From the NCBI GenBank assembly GCA_021787595.1, contig JAJYLQ010000002.1, forward strand, positions 62,001-126,000: a stretch of DNA of 64,000 nucleotides, written 5' to 3'. The DNA comes from Chloroflexota bacterium. GTDB lineage: Bacteria; Chloroflexota; Anaerolineae; Anaerolineales; Villigracilaceae. A model generated the notes under the pieces. The model was not told where the DNA came from and ran no database searches. It was given only the letters and a program-made list of their open reading frames with translations. Below are positions 59,785 to 64,000 of this stretch, in pieces; positions within the stretch are counted from its first letter, which is position 1; every line of letters begins with the position of its first letter. A program made the translations under genes and the position numbers.

Positions 59785-61077
59785 TTATGGCAAAAACACA
59801 TTCGATGCCGATTCGACTTGCGTTGCATTCACCGGAAGCAGAAACGTAAAATTGCTTCCTTTTCCTTCGACGCTTTCAGCCCAGATGCGACCGCCGTGCA
59901 TCTCGATCATTACCTTCGCAACCGAAAGCCCGAGTCCCATGCCGCCGTGACGGCGCGTAAGATGCGACTCGACCTGGTAGAAACGTTCGAAGACGCGCGG
60001 CAAATCTTTTGGGGGAATGCCGATGCCATCGTCAATCACCGAGACTTTTACATATCCCGGCACCGACTCGCCGGAGACAAAGATATGTCCGCCATCGTCG
60101 GTAAATACGATGGCATTCTTGACCAAATTGCTGAGCGCAATGGAAATCTTTCCGGAATCCGCTTCCACAAATAGATCATCGCGGCCAAGCTCGGCGTTCA
60201 GCGTAATATTCCGTTTTGAAGCCATATCTGAAAAGGAAGTTACCACTTCCTCGATGATGCGCGCCATCGAAACGGCCCGCTGCCGGACTCGCGCGCTGCC
60301 GGTTTCGTAATTATCCACATTGGACAGGCTTTCGATGATCTCCTTCAATTTGGATGCGTTCTTGATGATGACATCCAGCTGCTCACGATGATCCTGTCCC
60401 AGCAGCTCGCGCAGGAAGGTCGCATGGCCCAGGATCAATCCAAGCGGGGTGCGAAGTTCGTGCGAGGTGATGGCGATAAAATCGTTCTTGAGACGGTCCA
60501 GTTCCGCAAGCTCGGTCATGCCGGCTTCGACACGCCGCTGGAGGCCGGCATTGCGGATTGCCAGCGCGGCTGTCGCTGCAAGGGTCTCTAGGATTGTGGC
60601 GTCATCCTCGGTATAATCAGCGCTGGTTTTATTGACTGCTTCCAGCACGCCCAGCGGTTTTCCACCCGCGATCAATGGGACGGCCAGAAGCGAGCGCGTC
60701 TCGAAAGCCAGGGCGAAATCCACTTCACTGAAATGACGGGCATCCGCTTTGACGTCCGGGAGGCGAAGCGGCTTTAGCTCGCGGTATACCCAGCCCGCCG
60801 CGCTTTTGTCCAATGGAACCTGGATGCCGCGCAGTGGTTCCCATTGATGCCAGGGAGCCGCCAGGAAACGAAGCGCATTGGACTGCTCGTCGAACTCCAG
60901 TATGGAGGCCGCTTCGCTGTCAGTCAGTTCGCCTGCCGCCGAGATCACGTTCCGGAGAAACGGTTCAAGTTCATGTATGTTCTCGAGCGAGCGCACCACT
61001 TCTGAAAGGCGTTCCAGGCGGAGCAGACGTTCTTCGGTCAGGCTGCTTTTTGCGTTCGATTCTGAACTTGTTTTCAT
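59785..61077 (-). CDS. GAF-domain sensor histidine kinase, soluble
   Basis: The 430-residue protein has no transmembrane helix. Residues about 30-180 are a GAF domain (GVLEAVNKTSADYTEDDATILETLAATAALAIRNA). HisKA follows with FIAITSHELRTPLGLILGHATFL (phospho-His about 213) and HATPase with LSNLVKNAIVFT, VIDDGIGIPPKDL and GMGLGLSVAKVMIEMHGG. No response regulator gene is adjacent. It diverges from ino1. Confidence 0.92.
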   Translation of the reverse strand: MKTSSESNAKSSLTEERLLRLERLSEVVRSLENIHELEPFLRNVISAAGELTDSEAASILEFDEQSNALRFLAAPWHQWEPLRGIQVPLDKSAAGWVYRELKPLRLPDVKADARHFSEVDFALAFETRSLLAVPLIAGGKPLGVLEAVNKTSADYTEDDATILETLAATAALAIRNAGLQRRVEAGMTELAELDRLKNDFIAITSHELRTPLGLILGHATFLRELLGQDHREQLDVIIKNASKLKEIIESLSNVDNYETGSARVRQRAVSMARIIEEVVTSFSDMASKRNITLNAELGRDDLFVEADSGKISIALSNLVKNAIVFTDDGGHIFVSGESVPGYVKVSVIDDGIGIPPKDLPRVFERFYQVESHLTRRHGGMGLGLSVAKVMIEMHGGRIWAESVEGKGSNFTFLLPVNATQVESASNVFLP

Positions 61078-61184
61078 GGTCTGAAGACCACCTTATGCGG
61101 CAGGATAAATTCGGCAGTTGAGTCCATTCCTTGGACAGTGCATTGCAGCAACAAAATTATACCCGTTTGAAGGAGGCCATACAC

Positions 61185-62270
61185 ATGGCAGATAAGAAAG
61201 TTCGTGTCGCGATCATCGGCGTCGGCAACTGCGCCTCGTCGCTGGTGCAGGGCGTTCATTTTTACAAGGACACTCCCGATGATGCGAAAGTGCCGGGGCT
61301 GATGCACGTCAATCTCGGCGGTTATCACGTTCGTGATATCGAATTCACACTGGGGATTGACATCAACCAGACCAAGGTGGAAGAGGACCTGGCCGATGCA
61401 ATTTTCGCCGAGCCAAACAATACGTACAAGTTCTGTGATGTGCCAAAGCTCAACGTGCCGGTGGTGCGCGGCATGACGCATGATGGGCTTGGCAAATATC
61501 TGTCGGGAGTCATCAAGAAGGCGCCGGGGCCGACTGCCGACATTGTGAATCTGCTCAAGGAAACCAAGACGGATGTGGTCGTTTCCTATCTGCCGGTGGG
61601 TTCTGAAATGGCGACAAAATGGTACGTCGAACAAATCCTCGAAGCGGGCTGCGCGTTCGTCAACTGCATCCCGGTGTTCATCGCCTCGCAGGATTACTGG
61701 GCCAAGCGTTTCCGCGAAGCCAACCTGCCGGTGCTGGGCGACGACATCAAGTCGCAGGTCGGCGCGACGATTCTGCACCGCGCGCTGGCCAGTCTGTTCG
61801 TGGATCGCGGCGTCCGCATTGACCGCACCTACCAGCTCAACTTCGGCGGCAATACCGATTTCCTGAACATGCTCGAACGCGAGCGCCTCGAAAGCAAGAA
61901 GATTTCCAAGACCGGCGCGGTGACCAGCATGATCCCGTACGACCTCGGCGCGGATAACGTTCACGTTGGGCCATCCGATTATGTGCCGTGGTTGAGCGAC
62001 CGCAAGTGGTGCTACATCCGCATGGAAGGCACGACCTTCGGCGAAGTTCCGCTCAACCTCGAGACCAAGCTCGAAGTGTGGGACAGTCCCAACTCGGCTG
62101 GTGTGGTGATTGACGCGGTGCGCTGCGCCAAGATTGCGCTGGACCGCGGACTCAGCGGACCGATCGTCGGCCCGTCTTCCTATTTCTTCAAGACGCCGCC
62201 CAAACAGTTCCGCGATAGCGTCTGTCGCGAGATGACAGAAGCCTACATCAAAGGTGAAAGCAACGAGTAA
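61185..62270 (+). CDS. ino1: Inositol-3-phosphate synthase
   Basis: The 361-residue enzyme converts glucose-6-phosphate to myo-inositol-3-phosphate with NAD. ATG 61185 follows AAGGAGG. Motifs are [18 protein letters not shown] (NAD binding), [54 protein letters not shown] and [11 protein letters not shown]. This is the short archaeal/actinobacterial type. Product could feed phosphatidylinositol or a compatible solute. Confidence 0.95.
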   Translation: MADKKVRVAIIGVGNCASSLVQGVHFYKDTPDDAKVPGLMHVNLGGYHVRDIEFTLGIDINQTKVEEDLADAIFAEPNNTYKFCDVPKLNVPVVRGMTHDGLGKYLSGVIKKAPGPTADIVNLLKETKTDVVVSYLPVGSEMATKWYVEQILEAGCAFVNCIPVFIASQDYWAKRFREANLPVLGDDIKSQVGATILHRALASLFVDRGVRIDRTYQLNFGGNTDFLNMLERERLESKKISKTGAVTSMIPYDLGADNVHVGPSDYVPWLSDRKWCYIRMEGTTFGEVPLNLETKLEVWDSPNSAGVVIDAVRCAKIALDRGLSGPIVGPSSYFFKTPPKQFRDSVCREMTEAYIKGESNE

Positions 62271-62299
62271 AAAGCAAGAAGAAAGAAGTAAGAAGAAAG

Positions 62300-62329
62300 A
62301 AGGCGCGTTGACATGACGACGCGCCTTTT
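62300..62329 (+). terminator. Rho-independent terminator after ino1
   Basis: AAGGCGCGT (62300-62308) pairs with ACGCGCCTT (62319-62327), followed by TTC. The 9-bp stem closes a 10-base loop. A purine-rich repeat (62271-62299) precedes it. Confidence 0.65.
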
Positions 62330-62360
62330 CTGTTATCATTGCACGAACCAAGATAATTCC

Positions 62361-63569
62361 ATGAACCACCAAAACTTTTCGCTTCTCACTTCCCGCTTCT
62401 TACTTCCGACACTTCGACTGCGCTCAGTGCAAGCTTTGAGCCTGCTCGCCGTTTTATTGACCTCCTGCCAGTCTGCGACTCCCACCGCGGACCCAAACGC
62501 GATCATGACGCGGGCTGTGCAAACGGCCTTCGCCGCGCTCCAGCAGAATAAAGCGACCGCGACGCCGTCCCCGGCCAGCACGCCCGCTTCCACACCGACG
62601 TCCGCATCGCTCACGCCGCCCGCGCTGCCGCCAACATTTACGACCAATACGCTGTCACCGATGGTCACTCCGCACACGTATATTTCTGATTCCTGCCAAT
62701 ATATCAAGGACCAATGGACGTCAACGAATGCCGCTCCGGGGACAATCGTCTTTGCCATCATGTTCCACAGCATCGAGAAAGGGACAGCACAGGTCTCGGA
62801 CTCGAAGAACGTCAGCGATAAGGATTTCCAAGCCATGATGAACAGCCTGCACGATGAGGGATTTACGGCGATCAACACGCAGCAGCTGGCAGACTTTCTC
62901 TATCGCAACATCAGCATCCCCGCGCGGTCTGTGGTCTTGATTCAGGATGATCGTCATCAAGCCCAAAACTTTATAGATCATTTCCTGCCCTATTACAAAA
63001 AATGGGGCTGGCCCGTGGTCACCGGCTGGATCAGCGCGTTTGGCGGAAGCGATCCTTATTTGCAGGAAAATGTGTCCCTCTCGAATCAAGGCTGGGTGGA
63101 TTACCAGGCGCATGGCGTCGTGCATAACATCCCCATGAGCGATGGTTCCACAGACGAATATATAACCGGCGAATTACAGGGTTCGATCACGAACATCCAA
63201 AAATACTTCAATAAGACGCCCATTGCCATCATCTGGCCGGGCGGCGGATTCGGTGTTCGTCCCGTCCAGTTCGCGCGCAAGTTTGGCTACCAGCTGGGAT
63301 TCACCATCAATCCGCGCGGGCCGATGATGTTCGATTGGATTCCGCTTGCCGATAAGACCGATCCCCAAAATCCGCTCTACATCCCCGAAGGCCCGGCCCA
63401 TGATCCTTTGATGACGCTGCCGCGCTACTGGCCCTCGCAAGTCGTGGCGGCCCTGGATGGCATCCGGCAAATGGGCAATGCGGCGGCTGCGTATGCCCAG
63501 CAAAATAAAGCCGCCGAACTGCAATACTACAATATCATGTGCGCGGCGAAAGATGGGCCAATTCAATAA
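62361..63569 (+). CDS. Polysaccharide-deacetylase-like lipoprotein
   Basis: The protein of about 402 residues has a lipobox LLAVLLTSC, a long Thr/Pro/Ala linker, and a NodB-like domain from about residue 125: VFAIMFHSI, NSLHDEGFTAINTQQLADFL, SVVLIQDDRH, HGVVHNIPM and IIWPGGGFG. Metal-binding His and Asp positions are partly present. It may act on cell-wall or surface glycans. The start is uncertain; ATG 62361 is preferred over 62313. Codons 18-24 carry a CTTCGAC-type repeat. Confidence 0.8.
   Translation: MNHQNFSLLTSRFLLPTLRLRSVQALSLLAVLLTSCQSATPTADPNAIMTRAVQTAFAALQQNKATATPSPASTPASTPTSASLTPPALPPTFTTNTLSPMVTPHTYISDSCQYIKDQWTSTNAAPGTIVFAIMFHSIEKGTAQVSDSKNVSDKDFQAMMNSLHDEGFTAINTQQLADFLYRNISIPARSVVLIQDDRHQAQNFIDHFLPYYKKWGWPVVTGWISAFGGSDPYLQENVSLSNQGWVDYQAHGVVHNIPMSDGSTDEYITGELQGSITNIQKYFNKTPIAIIWPGGGFGVRPVQFARKFGYQLGFTINPRGPMMFDWIPLADKTDPQNPLYIPEGPAHDPLMTLPRYWPSQVVAALDGIRQMGNAAAAYAQQNKAAELQYYNIMCAAKDGPIQ
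62412..62433. repeat. CTTCGACTGCGCTCA-type repeat in a signal-peptide region
   Basis: CTTCGACTGCGCTCA followed by GTGCAAG matches the repeat cores within the TIR remnants at 15303-15318 and 16182-16197. Here it encodes LRLRSVQA within the N-terminal region of the deacetylase-like lipoprotein. Confidence 0.55.
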
Positions 63570-63633
63570 TCGGCGAATCAACCCGGCCTATTTGGCATAT
63601 CTTTATTCGCATTTCTCGAGGCTCAAAGCAAGA

Positions 63634-63981
63634 ATGACGACTTCCTGCATGTTTTGCAAAATTGCCAATCATGAATCCAAGGCCGACGTCGTTTATCGCG
63701 ATGATGAAGTGACCGCCTTCCGCGACATCCACCCCGTCGCGCCGACGCATATTCTCATCGTCCCGAACAGGCATATCGAATCTATCAATGAAATGAAGCC
63801 CGAAGACCAGCCGCTCGTCGGGCACATGGTCTTTACCGCGAAGCAACTTGCCGCGCAGGAAGGCATTAACGAAGAAGGTTACCGTTTAATTATGAATACC
63901 GGTCCGCACGGCGGGCAGACGGTCTTTCACATGCACTTGCATTTGATCGGGGGACAGCGGATGAAACATCCGATGGGTTAA
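63634..63981 (+). CDS. HIT-family (HINT-like) purine nucleotide hydrolase
   Basis: The 115-residue protein has the N-terminal CMFCKIANHE and the histidine triad HMHLHLIGG. HINT proteins hydrolyse nucleoside phosphoramidates and AMP-lysine-type adducts. ATG 63634 gives the usual N-terminus; ATG 63649 is an alternative. Length fits bacterial HinT. Confidence 0.93.
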   Translation: MTTSCMFCKIANHESKADVVYRDDEVTAFRDIHPVAPTHILIVPNRHIESINEMKPEDQPLVGHMVFTAKQLAAQEGINEEGYRLIMNTGPHGGQTVFHMHLHLIGGQRMKHPMG

Positions 63982-64000
63982 ATAATTTCCCCTCTCCTTT

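Noticed and set aside
61074-62372. 432-codon open frame on the minus strand
   Set aside because: Antisense shadow of inositol-phosphate synthase; no recognisable domain.
1-64000. CRISPR array
   Set aside because: No series of equal direct repeats with unique spacers was found; the repeats present are palindromic elements or short heptads.
63982-64000. Third copy of the CCCTCTCC palindrome at the window end
   Set aside because: CCCCTCTCCTTT is visible but the window stops before a second arm could be seen.

Overview
The window looks like a chromosomal segment of a Chloroflexota bacterium of the Anaerolineae type. This is an inference from gene content: a fused alpha-beta glycyl-tRNA synthetase, Pro/Thr-rich lipoproteins, an ECF sigma factor paired with a DUF5667-type anti-sigma protein, a TIR plus formylglycine-generating-enzyme-like (FGE) gene, many TATAAT-type -10 boxes close to start codons, and very many small palindromic repeats. 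No marker gene (16S rRNA, ribosomal protein) is present to prove it.

Layout. 1-8382: a peptide/nickel-type ABC import region (end of a permease, two OppD/OppF-like ATPase pairs, two large solute-binding lipoproteins). 8396-14935: housekeeping (response regulator with a Roadblock-like domain, tRNA-Gln, glmU, cdd, an SdpI-like membrane protein, recO, a PHP phosphoesterase, a geranylgeranyl-reductase-like flavoprotein). 14999-20021: a small-gene island in which toxin-antitoxin modules (HicB, MntA/HepT, DUF433, DUF4160/DUF2442, PIN/partner, HigA-like) alternate with five decayed copies of the 5' end of a TIR-domain gene; the last lies directly before an FGE-like membrane protein. Two 112-bp MITE-like elements occur at 13543 and 17467. 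20099-28584: glyQS with two palindromes inside its reading frame, small DUF genes, an amine-oxidase-like flavoprotein, a TlpA-like thioredoxin, and a sigma/anti-sigma pair.

29281-42430 is the most coherent and least familiar block. A ThDP enzyme, a complete LivKHMGF importer, a cupin and a zinc alcohol dehydrogenase run rightward. A type II dehydroquinase homologue, a CoA-acylating aldehyde dehydrogenase, a short citrate-synthase-like protein and an IclR regulator run leftward, and an EamA exporter diverges from iclR. The two outer promoters share the same operator: a GAGAC...GTCTC palindrome just downstream of a 17-bp-spaced promoter, plus an extra TGAGACA half-site 12-13 bp further on. I infer one IclR-controlled regulon for uptake and breakdown of an unidentified small carboxylate.

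42511-52631 contains decayed genes (MFS, LAL-type regulator, integrase, ABC transporter with two frameshifts) among intact ones (SWIM protein, VapBC-like pair, lipoproteins, a two-component system). 53026-56622 is a TetR-controlled redox operon with a perfect 18-bp inverted-repeat operator. 57399-63981 carries an M20 peptidase, a PfkB kinase, a GAF histidine kinase, inositol-phosphate synthase, a polysaccharide-deacetylase-like lipoprotein and a HIT protein.

Repeats are a recurring theme. At least six kinds of short palindromic or heptameric repeat are present, and several sit inside open reading frames without breaking them.
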